Shown here: one piece after another, positions 1-11,400 of the stretch
How positions within the stretch are numbered: position 1 is the stretch's first letter
Layout: every line of letters begins with the position of its first letter
Source: Sipunculus nudus
Taxonomy: Eukaryota > Annelida > Sipuncula > Golfingiida > Sipunculidae
DNA: 64,000 nucleotides
Reading direction: 5' to 3'
Assembly: GCA_026874595.1 (NCBI GenBank)
Contig: CM049313.1
Coordinates: 13,265,508 to 13,329,507 of the forward strand
Notes under the pieces: model-generated
Told to the model about the DNA's origin: nothing
The model's database searches: none
Seen by the model: only the letters and a program-made list of their open reading frames with translations
Program-made: the position numbers and the translations under genes

Positions 1-314
1 TGAAAACAGAACTCGCTTATAATACTTTCCAACAACTATTCTTGAAATACCTCTTGATCAGAAACAACTATTTGCGTGGCCTTAGCCCAGAGAGCCAGAC
101 TAGCAGGTGATACGTAACATTGTACAAAGTTTACCCCACAGGATTCTGGCTCGAACTGACTTTGAGAGAACAAGGGGGCGTTTTTTTTTTTTGCAGTTTA
201 TCACCATGCACTGATCAGTGCTTATCAAACAATTTGTAAAGTGAAAAAGACTGCCAAAGTGTACATAAAGTTGTATTGTTGAAAGGACCTCATACAACTC
301 CAATTTTCACTTAC

Positions 315-370
315 ATGACAGTAGCATCATCAACTAAGATATCACAACCGTGGGCAGCACAGGATATCGT
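315..370 (-). CDS. ARIH1: ARIH1, coding exon 6 (last RING1 ligands; gene continues off the left edge)
   Basis: 56-nt exon with a TTTACAG acceptor and a GTAAGT donor, leaving two bases (AT) of the next codon. It encodes TISCAAHGCDILVDDATV, matching TISCPAHGCDILVDDNTVM of vertebrate ARIH1, with the Cx4C pair that completes RING1. The next exon should begin with G to restore methionine. No exon encoding the expected RLITDSK-like continuation was found in bases 1-314, so the IBR, RING2 (with its catalytic cysteine) and Ariadne domain must lie to the left of the window. Confidence 0.94.
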
Positions 371-416
371 CTGTAAATAAATCAAAAGGATTAACAATTT
401 TAATTCACAAATATTA

Positions 417-722
417 GGCCAAAATAAAAAGAAGTATGGTTCTCCGGCACTTCTTTTTCAGAAACTAATTTGGGTGGGTGACATTTTGTTTTACCTTTTT
501 TTGATGTTTCGAAAAAATGTCATATGATCAGGGAAAATCATGAAAACATAATTACTGTTTTGCTAAACAAGCAAAAGCACTACATAACAAAAGATATCTT
601 ATCATACATGTATTATTATATCTTCTTGAAAGATGATAATCAAAATAAAAAGTTTTGATGCAGGGTGGTTAAAATTGAAATGGGCTGGTGCCTGAGAACC
701 ATACCTTTTAGTTTTTTTGGCC
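417..722 (+). mobile_element. Harbinger-like MITE, copy 1
   Basis: 306-bp element that starts GGCCAAAA and ends in the complement, with inverted terminal arms that include GGTATGGTTCTC-type sequence (here slightly diverged) and GTGCCTGAGAACCATACC. It is flanked by TTA on both sides (414-416 and 723-725). A 3-bp TWA target duplication is characteristic of PIF/Harbinger elements. It lies in ARIH1 intron 5 and has no coding capacity. Confidence 0.75.
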
Positions 723-1058
723 TTAAGCCTGCAAATTCAAGTATTTCAAGACATATCCCAACTATTACTTAGGCATTATAATTATATACCCAAACTTTCT
801 GGGATATAGTAAATATGAACCCATTATTAAATCTTACTGGTTCAATAAACTTCAAACCCCATATCTTAATAAACCTCACAGTCTCAGTACTTTGAAGTCA
901 GTTTAAGAACATCTGATTAAGAAAAAGATGAAACTTTCTTTGTAAATTTATAAAAGTAGAGATTAAGATATGAGGCATTGATTGTTAATTATTTTAAAAA
1001 ATAAGTAGACTCAGTCTGCTAAACTTGGGTGATTGTTGACAATCTATCAGCTCATCGT

Positions 1059-1146
1059 ACCTGGCTCATGCCTTCATCCATTATTTTAGATGTAAGGTAC
1101 TCACCTGGCCCATGCCTTCATCCATTATTTTAGTCGTTAGGTACTC
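1059..1146 (-). repeat. 44-bp tandem duplication of the exon 5 end and splice donor
   Basis: Bases 1059-1102 repeat 1103-1146 at a 44-bp offset with only a few differences. The intronic copy still reads [13 protein letters not shown] followed by a GTACGA donor, against [13 protein letters not shown] and GTGAGT in the real exon. Using the distal donor would add 44 nt, shift the frame and meet TAA eight codons after the normal junction. Confidence 0.85.
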
Positions 1147-1197
1147 AGCCCAGCAACGGGTACAGAACCTGTGGCCACACTCCAGTCCTGTCATCAC
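1105..1197 (-). CDS. ARIH1: ARIH1, coding exon 5 (RING1 core)
   Basis: 93-nt exon, 31 codons, phase 0 at both ends, with a CTTCAG acceptor and a GTGAGT donor. It encodes [20 protein letters not shown] followed by [11 protein letters not shown]. The CxHxxCxxC run gives the central zinc ligands of RING1, the surface that binds the E2 enzyme in RBR ligases. It is nearly identical to vertebrate [20 protein letters not shown]. The last 42 bases of the exon and its donor are tandemly duplicated immediately downstream in the intron (see the repeat at 1059-1146). Confidence 0.96.
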
Positions 1198-1209
1198 CTG
1201 AAGCAACAC

Positions 1210-1404
1210 CGATATTAATATAAAAATCACAGCAGTATATTGACATAACAATCATGACACAATATATTAATCCAACAATCATGACACAGTATATTAATAT
1301 AACAATCATGACAGTATATTAATATAACAATCATGACACAATATATTAATACAACAATCATGACAAAGTATATTGATATAAGAATCAGGACACAGTATAC
1401 TAAT
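1210..1404 (+). repeat. 27-bp AT-rich tandem array, segment 1
   Basis: Repeats of about 27 bp built on TTAATATAACAATCATGACA. The array resumes at 3178-3227 and 4435-4515; the gaps between segments are two inserted inverted-repeat elements. Confidence 0.85.
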
Positions 1405-1407
1405 ATA

Positions 1408-3175
1408 CCTTAAATTTCCGCATATACGTCGAGAAATTTGCTCCTAAAAAAATAATCCAGGAATGGGGGGTCGCCTTATATGTGGGTCTAAGCCTGACAG
1501 TTCAAATTTTACCCAGACTTCGTCAAACTGCCGATCTGAATGTCCAGCTGACGCAGATAGGACTTGCCTAATCGCTCATCAGATTTTTCGGGGATGTCGG
1601 GTACACATGGCCCTTTCAGTCATTAAATACTGTAGAATTAGACTTCCATACTATTTTTGTTCAAGTTCGGCCATTTCCGCAGTCCTTTATATTGGGTAGT
1701 GCGGTATATCAAAATTCATGCGATAAACCTGGATGCTGACAACCAGCACGTGACCCCGCGCCTAGTTATAATTAATGAGCTTCACTCATGGGCGATTGAG
1801 CATGGGCACTAGAGGCCAGGTATTGCGTAATCAATTGGGGTTTTATCAATGGCATCAACATCAAAGTCTGTTTAAGAACTGATCGGCAACAACATTTGAT
1901 GCTTGCACAAGCGAGCAAACACGAAAATGACCACGGGCTGCTGTTTGTGAATATGAACAGGTGACAAAAGGTGGGCGAACTCAGGTGAACTTCAAAGCCA
2001 TTTTCCCATTGACACAGGTCATGGGTCTTCAGAGCGCAATGGTTTCATAACTGTTTCTTCCGACAATTAAAATGCTGACAGTTAGCTTGGAATTACATGC
2101 CATGACGATTGCAATGACCCGCATATAACTGTGATCGCCCAAACAGGTCAGACGAGATACGTGTTCCATTCAGCCAGCGGTCATATCGAGTAGCTGATAA
2201 ATCTGCAGTCTGTTAAGTACTGGGAATTAAAATACAAAACTATGAAAGGATATCATATTTTCATTCACAGGTAATCAATTTTGAACATTGACGAAGATTA
2301 TTTTATTTGATCCACTGTCAGATAAGCAGAAACGGCAAACTTGAGCTTGATCGTTGATTCTATTTTCCTTTTTTCTTCACGCAACATTGGCGTCACCTGA
2401 TGGGAATATAGTTGACTATTTTTATAGTGGTGACAAATTAACGCTTGTTCTGAAAGGTGTAAAATGAAAGCTATTCAGTCTTACGTTATATACCTATTCA
2501 CAACACTTGAAGAGCAAATCTTGTACATTTTTATGTATAGAAAATAAAATTCAAACACGAAATAATGTGAATTCAGTTTCTCCCCTTTCTAATAAGCAGA
2601 AACGGTCTCCTTGACGTTTGGTTGTCAATTTCCCCATTTAAATTTCACGCAACAGTGGCGACATCTTCCGGGAAAATGTATGATTAATTTTATGCCGTTG
2701 GAATAAAGTATAGTCGGTTCTCAAAGCTATTATCGAATTATGTCTGTAACTATATAAACTTACGTATATATACTTACTCATATCATACTTACGTAGATAC
2801 TTATTCATAACACTCGGGAAACGTCTTTGTTCATTTGAAAGCGACAAGAAGTGACCGTGAACCCTTTCATTGTCACACGGCGGGCCTTCCCAAGGGGTTT
2901 CACTTTCAGCTATAAATCAAGGCCTCCAGTGAGTTTGACCTTTACTGAAAGGGAATGTTACCTGCACTACAAGCAGTGGTAGTGGGAACTTGTAACCTGA
3001 CAACTATGCTCGTAAATTTATTTTTGGGTGCGACTTTTAAATGACTCATTCCATTGGTTATCATTTATTTATCTGTTGTGAGCTGGGGACTATCCAGACT
3101 CAGTGGGCTCTAAAAAATTTTCTCCCAATTTCTTTCTTCAAAATCCCACCTCGACGTATATGCAGAAATTTACGG
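1408..3175. mobile_element. TA-target inverted-repeat element inserted in the 27-bp array
   Basis: 1768-bp element whose ends CCTTAAATTTCCGCATATAC and the complement of GTATATGCAGAAATTTACGG form imperfect TIRs of about 26 bp. It is flanked by TA (1406-1407 and 3176-3177) and by identical tandem array sequence on both sides, so its limits are well defined. TA duplication suggests the Tc1/mariner/pogo group. It contains an internal direct repeat (about 2321-2410 and 2589-2690, both with AAGCAGAAACGG and TTTCACGCAACA-like sequence). No transposase frame was seen. Confidence 0.8.
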
Positions 3176-3177
3176 TA

Positions 3178-3227
3178 ACAATCACAACACAGTATACTAA
3201 TACAACAATCATGACACAGTATATTAA
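3178..3227 (+). repeat. 27-bp AT-rich tandem array, segment 2
   Basis: Two units of the array left between the two inserted elements. Confidence 0.8.
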
Positions 3228-3229
3228 TA

Positions 3230-4432
3230 CAGTCTAACCTCTTTCATTCGCCCCTTGTTCATCTGCCAACCTCGCATTCTAACAACAAATGACAAAGTCG
3301 CAATTTCCTTACTAGTTATTTACCCCGTTCAGTTGCCACCCTCGCTATCTGCCATCCACCAGGTGTTCTTTTACCAAAATGTGCCACATTCCCTTGATCA
3401 TATGCCAAATTCCTGAGCCAGTGTGGTATCGCTCGGCTCAGCTGTGTTTACATTGTCACGCCTCACTGCTTATGGATCAAGCATCTGGTGCCACTAATTA
3501 ATTAATGACTTAACATCCTTTTGTTGTTTGGGGACAGCTGTCATCAGCCGAGTGACCGGTGTTGATTTAACACCTAGAGTTGTTTGATTAAGTGTCATTT
3601 AATAAGGTAAACCAAATGAGTAGTTTGGAGCAATTGACCTTAACATGGGGGTTCAAAGACTTAATTGTCCTTAATGGCGCAGTCCGCTGAACAAGCATGC
3701 CTTGGATTCCATCAGCAGTGCTGCCATCGGCAACTGTTGGAAACACACAGGTGTTATATCCAGGGGTGTCCAGCCAAATGAAACAGATCAGCAAGACAGT
3801 CCAGAAGCAAACAGTATCCAAAGCGGACCAGAACATTGGAACAGCACAGCCTTTTAGCGATCAGGATATCGTGGAAACAGTGACAGGCAGTGTTGATACA
3901 GCAGTCCAACCTGTGAACCTAAAGAATTAGTTCCTCAACCTCTGAAGTCCACTAGGCCATGAAGAGCGTCTTGCAATATTTCGAGAGCTTCAACTACAGG
4001 GAACAGTGCAATATTGACACATTTACAGGGTGGACCAAAGAATAATAGCTTTTTTGTCACAAGCTGGCAAACAATGCTAAATTACAGAATTATTTGGGGG
4101 CAAACTCAGATGAAAGTGAAACAACACAAGGAGACCATGGAGAATTTTATATTTTGACCGGATATGTTATACATGTATATCTATGTAAATAAATTGTACA
4201 CACTGTATTTTTCTGTTATTATAAGTAATTTTTTCTTTCAATGTGAATAACATAATAAAATTTGTACAGTTTTTATTTTTTTTTTAATGTGGCTAGTTAA
4301 AGACGAGCATAATAAATGCATCCCTTTAAGCTACCCTTCCCACGCCATTTGGACCCTCGACCAACCGCCACCCTCGCTTACCGTCAAAAAATCGCCCAGT
4401 CCCAAGGTTGGGGAATGAAAGAGGTTAGACTG
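3230..4432 (+). mobile_element. Pogo/Tigger-like element inserted in the 27-bp array
   Basis: 1203-bp element with near-perfect TIRs starting CAGTCTAACCTCTTTCATTC and TA on both sides (3228-3229 and 4433-4434). The CAGTCTAACC start resembles pogo/Tigger termini. Internal reading frames are short. A 77-codon frame at 3697-3930 and a 29-codon frame from 3959 (MKSVLQYFESFNYREQCNID and following) may be the decayed C-terminus of a transposase, with AATAAA shortly after; this is uncertain. Confidence 0.78.
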
Positions 4433-4434
4433 TA

Positions 4435-4515
4435 TAACAATCACCATACAGTTTATTAATATAACAATCATGACACAATATATTTATATAACAAACAATA
4501 CACACAATATTAATA
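4435..4515 (+). repeat. 27-bp AT-rich tandem array, segment 3
   Basis: The array continues after the second insertion and ends where a further repeat begins near 4519. Confidence 0.8.
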
Positions 4516-4518
4516 CTA

Positions 4519-5210
4519 GGGACCCATGGATCTTGACGCTCAGCTGAATTGGTCTAGATACAGATATGTTTATGAGCTTTTTCAAAATATGGTAGTGCGA
4601 TCAGTTTTAATCCAAACTGGATTTATCAAATATAAACTAATTTGTAAATGGTTGGGCCCTCTGACCTTACCCTTTGGCCTAGTGACATCAAAATCAACAG
4701 GAAACTTCCCCTACTGGAAGGTGTGCCAATGACAGAAGGTTTGCGATGAAAAGTATGGCTTAAAATGCATCCACTTCAGTGCCCTTGACCTTTGATCACA
4801 TGACCCCAACATCAAAAGGGTTCTTACATTGCTGGTGGGTCATACATATGTCCAAATTGAAACCAATATATCAATCCAGACTGGTGTTACTATCTGGAAA
4901 CAAATACATGGACAGATGGCCCCTGTGACCTTGAACTTGACCTTGTGACCCAAAAAGGTTAGCCACCTGTGCAAGATGGGAAGGTATGGGATGAAAAGTT
5001 TGGGTTAAATTGCATCCACAATCTTTCTAAATTAATGGGTCCAGTGACCTTGACCTCTGACTTCATGCCCCAAAAATCATTAGAATTTATGAGTTAGAGG
5101 TGGGCCATATATAAGTCAAGTTTGAAATTGAAATGTCGATCCAAACTGGAGTTATCATCAGGAAACAAATTTGACAGACATACAGAAAGATGAGAGTAGT
5201 TTAACCAGGT
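4519..5210 (+). mobile_element. Degraded repeat with GACCTTGACC blocks
   Basis: It begins GGGACCCATGGATCTTGACG then CTCAGCTGA, the start seen on many pearl-like copies in this window. It then holds two or three diverged units with TGTGACCTTGACC and ATGACCCCAAAA. An inverted relative lies at 32390-32770. From 5210 to 5820 I see no repeat or gene that I can name. Confidence 0.6.
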
Positions 5211-6458
5211 AATATGTGTGTAATCTGCGGCATGAATTCATGAAATCACATGGTATTTTCACGGCTCAAGCGGTCCAAGCTATAATGAGCCCCAGGAATT
5301 CAGTGAAACACCACCGAATACAGCAAAGTATTAAATAGACCTCACAGATTATTTCTTTTGGTAAGATAACATGTGTCATGCACAATAATAGCCGATTAAT
5401 CCCTTGGTAAACCACGTTGCAAGATTAGCTGTCTGATGTCTGTTGACAATATTTGAGAACTATTTTCTGCATAGTGAAATGGCTTTAACAACGCGGCCTG
5501 TGATTGGCTGTTGGCCAGTGTGCACAGCGGGGTATTTGAACTTTTGTAGGACTCCACTGACACTTAAATATTGTCACTCTTAAAACTTATAACAGTTAAT
5601 TACTGGTTATAACATAGCTTTCTCAATGCTTTAGTCATTATAGTAAGCGACCTCTGTTTTGGTCACAGGCCTGACCGTATAGAGGGGAGGTGACTGCCAG
5701 GGACTTTTGGTCCCATCAGCTCCTGAGGTAACCACTCAGGTGTAACACCCTGTGACAGACCATTCTAGCATAAAATAACCATGTATAGATATTGAGGCCT
5801 TGGTTATGTTACATATTAAAACTAGACATTTCTTGGCACCGCAGGTGCTAGAGTATCCCCAGACATAGTACGGCCCCCCCCTTAAAGAATAGGCCCCCAT
5901 GTTTAGCAGCATATACTGACACTTGGCAAGCAATTATTGTTTCTTCCATCTATCAATCCACAATCTTTTTGAAGATGTTTGTCCTGTGACCTTGACCTTT
6001 TGGCACATCACAAGGCTATCCATGATCTTCTGTCACCTCGATTTTGGGACCAATCCATGCAAACGATCTTGAAATATTTTAGAGTTTGTGTAATTTTAAG
6101 CAGAAATGGACCTATTCAAGGTCAAGGTCACTCTCTTAGCAAAGGTCATGACAAATGCATCCACAATCTTTTTAAAGATGTGTCCTGTGACCTTGGCCTC
6201 TGACCTCATGACCCCAAAATCAATTGGGGTCTTGCTTTTTCAATGGGACATATATAAGTCAAGTTTGAAATCAATACATCAATAAAAGCAGGAATTATCA
6301 TCCAGAAACTAATTTTTTGACAGATAGCTCCTGTGGCCTTGACCTTTGACCTTGTGACCCCAAAATTGATATTGATTATCTACTTTTATATATAAATAAA
6401 TAGAGGTCTAGATTTATTGATGAGCCATATATAAGTCAGGTTTGAAATCCATATATAT

Positions 6459-8472
6459 GTCAAGGCCCAGATCGCGATCTGGACGGATCTTAGATCTGTC
6501 CAGCCCAAATTGTGATCACAGTTCAGGCCGGTCCAAACTGCGATCGCAATCCAGGCTGGCCAGATCTTAGATCCGTCCAGCCTAGATTGCGATCGCAGTT
6601 TAGTCCGGCCCAGACTGCGATCCTGTCTTTCTTGCTTCAGGATTGCAATCTGGTTTTGACAGATCTAAGATCAGTCCAGCCGAGATTGTGATCCTAAACT
6701 TGACCAGCCCATATTGCGATCCATGCTTTTACGATCACAGGAGTGAAACATTGGTTGTTTTACCAACTCATTTGGTATTGCATTGTACCATTTTCCCATA
6801 ATAAATACAATTATAATACAGAAAGGCAATTTTCACTTCTTCATATCTCAGGAGTGAAACATGGGATGTTTCAGCAACTCATTTAGTATTGCATGGTTGT
6901 TGAAAAAAGGTAACAAGGAACCCATTGGTTTTATATTCTCACAAAATATGATTTGGAAGAGGAGGTAGGCAAGTGCAGGTTTTGTGTGGTAATATAAGCT
7001 GCATTATGAGCTGATGGTGTTTAACTCAAGTTATGTAAGATTATGATAATATCCTTGGAGACAGGGAAGAGGATTGATGTCATTTATATTATATACAGTT
7101 GGAAATGATGTGCTGTTTTCACATAGGTTTTGACTTGGCCATATAACTTTATCTACATTGCAGTAGAATTATTTGAAAAAAAAAAAAACCTGTCCATTAT
7201 CAGTCATGGTAATTCTGATTTTTACAAATGAGAACTTTTATTTAATAATTACTGGTTATTCCTACCCAAGAATAAAACTTAAATAATATAACTATTTATT
7301 ATAAATTAATAACAAATATTGTGTCAAATATAATTTAGATTAAAAATAATAACAGCATCATATGAAAAGATCTTTTAATAATATAACTGAAATAAATGAT
7401 TATTAAAATAATATTATAGAATATATTCATGAATACATTCATGATTACATTTTGAAAGTATTTGCATTTGTATTCAAATATTTCCATTTATACCTGTATT
7501 CCTATTTTTATGCATGAAATTATGGAGTTCATATATTCATATTCACATTCAAATATATTTGCAAAGTATTCTTATCATGTCTGGTATTTATTCAGTTTCA
7601 GCAAAACAAAGTTCTTGAGAATCCAGAAATTACAAATTTCACAAACTGATCATAAGTATGATCATAATGATCATAAGTACCTGGTTTTATGGCTTTAATT
7701 TATATTTAAACATAAAACTATTATATTCACTTTGGACTACTTTCACATCAATCTAAGCACTAGACATAGCAAAGGTCTTATGACAATTATCAACATTACA
7801 GAAATCATAACGAGAACTTGTCTAAGATCTGATTTTTTTATCATATTTAAATATTTTATTTTTAAAATTGAAAAAAAAAAAATTAAAAGCAATCTCAGCT
7901 ATGAAACCATTATAAGAATAAAAAATAACTCAAGCATAAGAACACCCTATAAATTGTACAAGGAGAAAACTAGAGATGGGCAAGTTTAATTTTATTAACA
8001 TAAATTAAGGAACCAGCAATACAGATTTTGATTATTTACATAGTCTTGTGACAGCTGATACAGCCACGAGTCTTAATATTATTAGTGAAACATATTGACA
8101 TATTTAATCAGTACTTGTCTGAGTAAAATTTTAAAATTTTGACATATTTTATTTTTATTTAATTTTAAAATAACTATAAATTAACAAGCTGAAACACTTG
8201 GATCACATGGATCGCAAAATGGGCTGGTCAAGTTTAGGATCGCAATCTTGACTGGACAGATCTTAGATCTGTCCAGTCCAGATTGCGATCCTGAAGCAAG
8301 AAAGACAAGATCGCAATCTGGGCCGGACTAAACTGCGATCGCAATATAGGCTGGACGGATCTAAGATCTGGCCAGCCTGGATTGCGATCGCAGTTTGGGC
8401 TGGCCTGAACTGCGATCGCAGTTTGGGCTGGACAGATCTAAGATCCGTCCAGATCGCAATCTGGGCCTTGAC
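6459..8472. mobile_element. 2-kb element with about 275-bp terminal inverted repeats
   Basis: Ends 6459-6732 and 8197-8472 are inverted copies of each other, starting GTCAAGGCCCAGATCGCGAT. Each arm is itself made of short palindromes (GCGATCGC, AGATCTAAGATCT) and GTCCAGCC motifs. Possible 8-bp target duplication ATATATAT on both sides (6451-6458 and 8473-8480). The sequence outside joins into an uninterrupted copy of the 288-bp repeat. The middle (6735-8195) is very AT-rich, holds a direct repeat (6731-6790 and 6837-6900) and no convincing gene. Confidence 0.8.
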
Positions 8473-8479
8473 ATATATA

Positions 8480-11400
8480 TCCAAGCTTGAATTATCATCT
8501 CAGGAACTAATTTTTGGACAGATGGCTCCTGTGACCTTCACCTTTGACCTTGTGACCTCACAATTGACAGGTGTCTTCCTCTATTGGCAGGGGAACTGTA
8601 TGTGCAAGATGAAATGTCTGAGATGAAATGTTTGGCTGAAAATGCATCCACAATCTTTTTAAAGATGTCTCCTGTGACTTGACCTTTGACCTCATGACCC
8701 AAAAATCAATTCGGGTCTTGCTTTTCCAATGGGACAAATACAAGTCAAGTTTGAAATCTATACATCAATAAAAGCAGGAATTATCCTCCAGAAACTAATT
8801 TTTGGACAGATGGCTCCTGTGACCTTCACCTTTGACCTTGTGACCTCAAAATTGATAGGGTTCTTCCTCTCTTGGCAGGTGAATTATAAGTGCAAGATAA
8901 TAGATCTGAGATGAAATGTTTGGCTGAAATACATCCACGTCTTTTTAAAGATGTGTCCTGTGACTTTGACCTTTGACCTCATGACCCTAAAATCAATTTG
9001 GGTCTTGCTTTTCCAATGGGACATATACAAGTCAAGTTTGAAATCCATACATCAATAAAAGCAGGAATTATCATCCAGAAACTAATTTTTGGACAGATGG
9101 CTCCTGTGACTTTCACCTTTGACCTTGTGACCTCAAAATTGATAGACATCTTCCACTCTTTGCAGGTGAACTATATGTGCTAGATGAAAGATCTGAGATG
9201 AATTGTTTGGCTGAAAATGCGTCCACAATCTTTTTAAAGATGTGTCCTGTGACCTTGACCTTTGACCTCATGACCCAAAAATCATTCGGGTCTTGCTTTT
9301 CCAATGGGTCATTGTCAACCCTGACTTAACTTGATAACTTTACAACGGATATATCCTATAAAACAATAGGATGGGTTAGCACTCGCCACTTGATTTCACT
9401 AATCAAGAAATTAGATCCCAGTCATTACAGGTGACATTTCCAGGTTCTTTTTAGGACGTGTATAAAAATACCAGACAATCATACACCCAGATCAATAGAA
9501 ACTATGAGACATCAGGTTAAATTCACTAATATAAGTCAAGACAATACTTACAGAGACATAGATGTGTGTGTGAGTTGATGTGTCAATACAACAGTCCTTC
9601 ACATTAAAAATAAAGGATATTTACTGAGTCCATGGTTTGTATAAAAACAATAAAGTCCAGTTCCTTCAGAGATCTCTGGTTACTGTTTTGTGTAGAATCT
9701 AGCGTATGGTTAGAAAGATCTGAGATGAATTGTTTGGCTGAAAATGCATCCACAATCTTTTTAAAGATGTCTCCTGTGACTTGACCTTTGACCTCATGAC
9801 CCAAAAATCAATTCGGGTCTTGCTTTTCCAATGGGACAAATACAAGTCAAGTTTGAAATCTATACATCAATAAAAGCAGGAATTATCATCCAGAAACTAA
9901 TTTTTGGACAGATGGCTCCTGTGACCTTCACCTTTGACCTTGTGACCTCAAAACTGATAGGGTTCTTCCTCTCTTTGCAGGTGAATTATAAGTGCAAGAT
10001 AAAAGATCTAAGATGAAATGTTTGGCTGAAAATGCATCCACGTCTTTTTAAAGATGTGTCCTGTGACTTTGACCTTTGACCTCATGACCCTAAAATCAAT
10101 TAGGTTCTTGCTTTTCCAATGGGACATATACAAGTCAAGTTTGAAAGCCATACATCAATAAAAGCAGGAATTATTATCCAGAAACTAATTTTTGGACAGA
10201 TGGCTCCTGTGACCTTCACCTTTGACCTTGTAACCTCAAAATTGATAGGTGTCTTCCACTCTTGGCAGGTGAACTATATGTGCAAGATGAAAGATCTGAG
10301 ATGAAATGTTTGGCTGAAAATGCATCCACAATCTTTTTAAAGATGTGTCCTGTGACCCTGACCTTTGACCTCATGACCAAAAAATCATTCGGGTCTTGCT
10401 TTTCCAATGGGTCACTGTCACCCCTGACTTAACTTGATTACTTTACAACGGATATATCCTATAAAACAATAGGATGGGTTAGCACTCGCCACTTGATTTC
10501 ACTAATCAAGAAATTAGATCCCAGTCATTACAGGTGACATTTCCAGGTTCTTTTAAGGACGTGTATAAAAATACCAGACAATCATACACCCAGATCAATA
10601 GAAACTATGAGACATCAGGTTAAATTCACAAATATAAGTCATGACAATACTTACAGAGACATAGATGTGTGTGTGCGTTGATGTGTCAATACGACAGTCC
10701 TTCACATTAAAAATACAGGATATTTACTGAGTCCATGGTTTGTATAATAACAATAAAGTCCAGTTCCTTCAGAGATCTCTGGTTACTGTTTTGTGTAGAA
10801 TCTAGCGTATGGTTAGAAAGATCTGAGATGAATTGTTTGGCTGAAAATGCATATCTTTTTAAAGATGTCTCCTGTGACCTTGACCTTTGACCTCATGACC
10901 CAAAAATCAATTTGGATTTTGCTTTTCCAATATGTCATATACAAGTCAAGTTTGAAATCCATACATCAATAAAAGCAGGAATTATCCTCCAGAAACTAAT
11001 TTTTGGACAGATGGCTCCTGTGACCTTCACCTTTGACCTTGTGACCTCAAAATTGATAGGTGTCTTCCACTCTTGGCAGGTGAACTATATGTGCAAGATG
11101 AGAGATCTGAGATGAAATGTTTGGCTGAAAATGCATCCACAATCTTTTAAAGATGTGTCCTGTGACCTTGACCTTTGACCTCATGACCCCAGAATTAATT
11201 GGAGTCTTGCTTTTTCAATGGGACATATATAAGTCAAGTTTGAAATCCATACATCAATAAAAGCAGGAATTATCCTCCAGAAACTAATTTTTGGACAGAT
11301 GGCTCCTGTGACCTTCACCTTTGACCTTGTGACCTCGAAATTGAAAGGGGTCTTCCTCTATTAACACATGAACTATATGTGCAAGATGAAAGGTCTGAGA
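8480..11400 (+). repeat. 288-bp tandem array with a 1.1-kb higher-level duplication
   Basis: The phrase TGTGACCTTCACCTTTGACC recurs near 8530, 8817, 9105, 9919, 10208, 11019 and 11309, giving a period of about 288 bp. Two 405-bp non-array segments (9308-9712 and 10411-10815), nearly identical, interrupt it at a spacing of 1103 bp, so a unit of array plus spacer was duplicated in tandem. Many short reading frames here are frames of the repeat, not genes. Confidence 0.85.

Noticed and set aside
8729-11115. Repeated 61-67 codon frames with the phrase KLIFGQMAPVTFTFDLVTSK
   Set aside because: The conservation is that of the 288-bp DNA repeat, including non-coding parts. Frames start and stop at arbitrary repeat positions.
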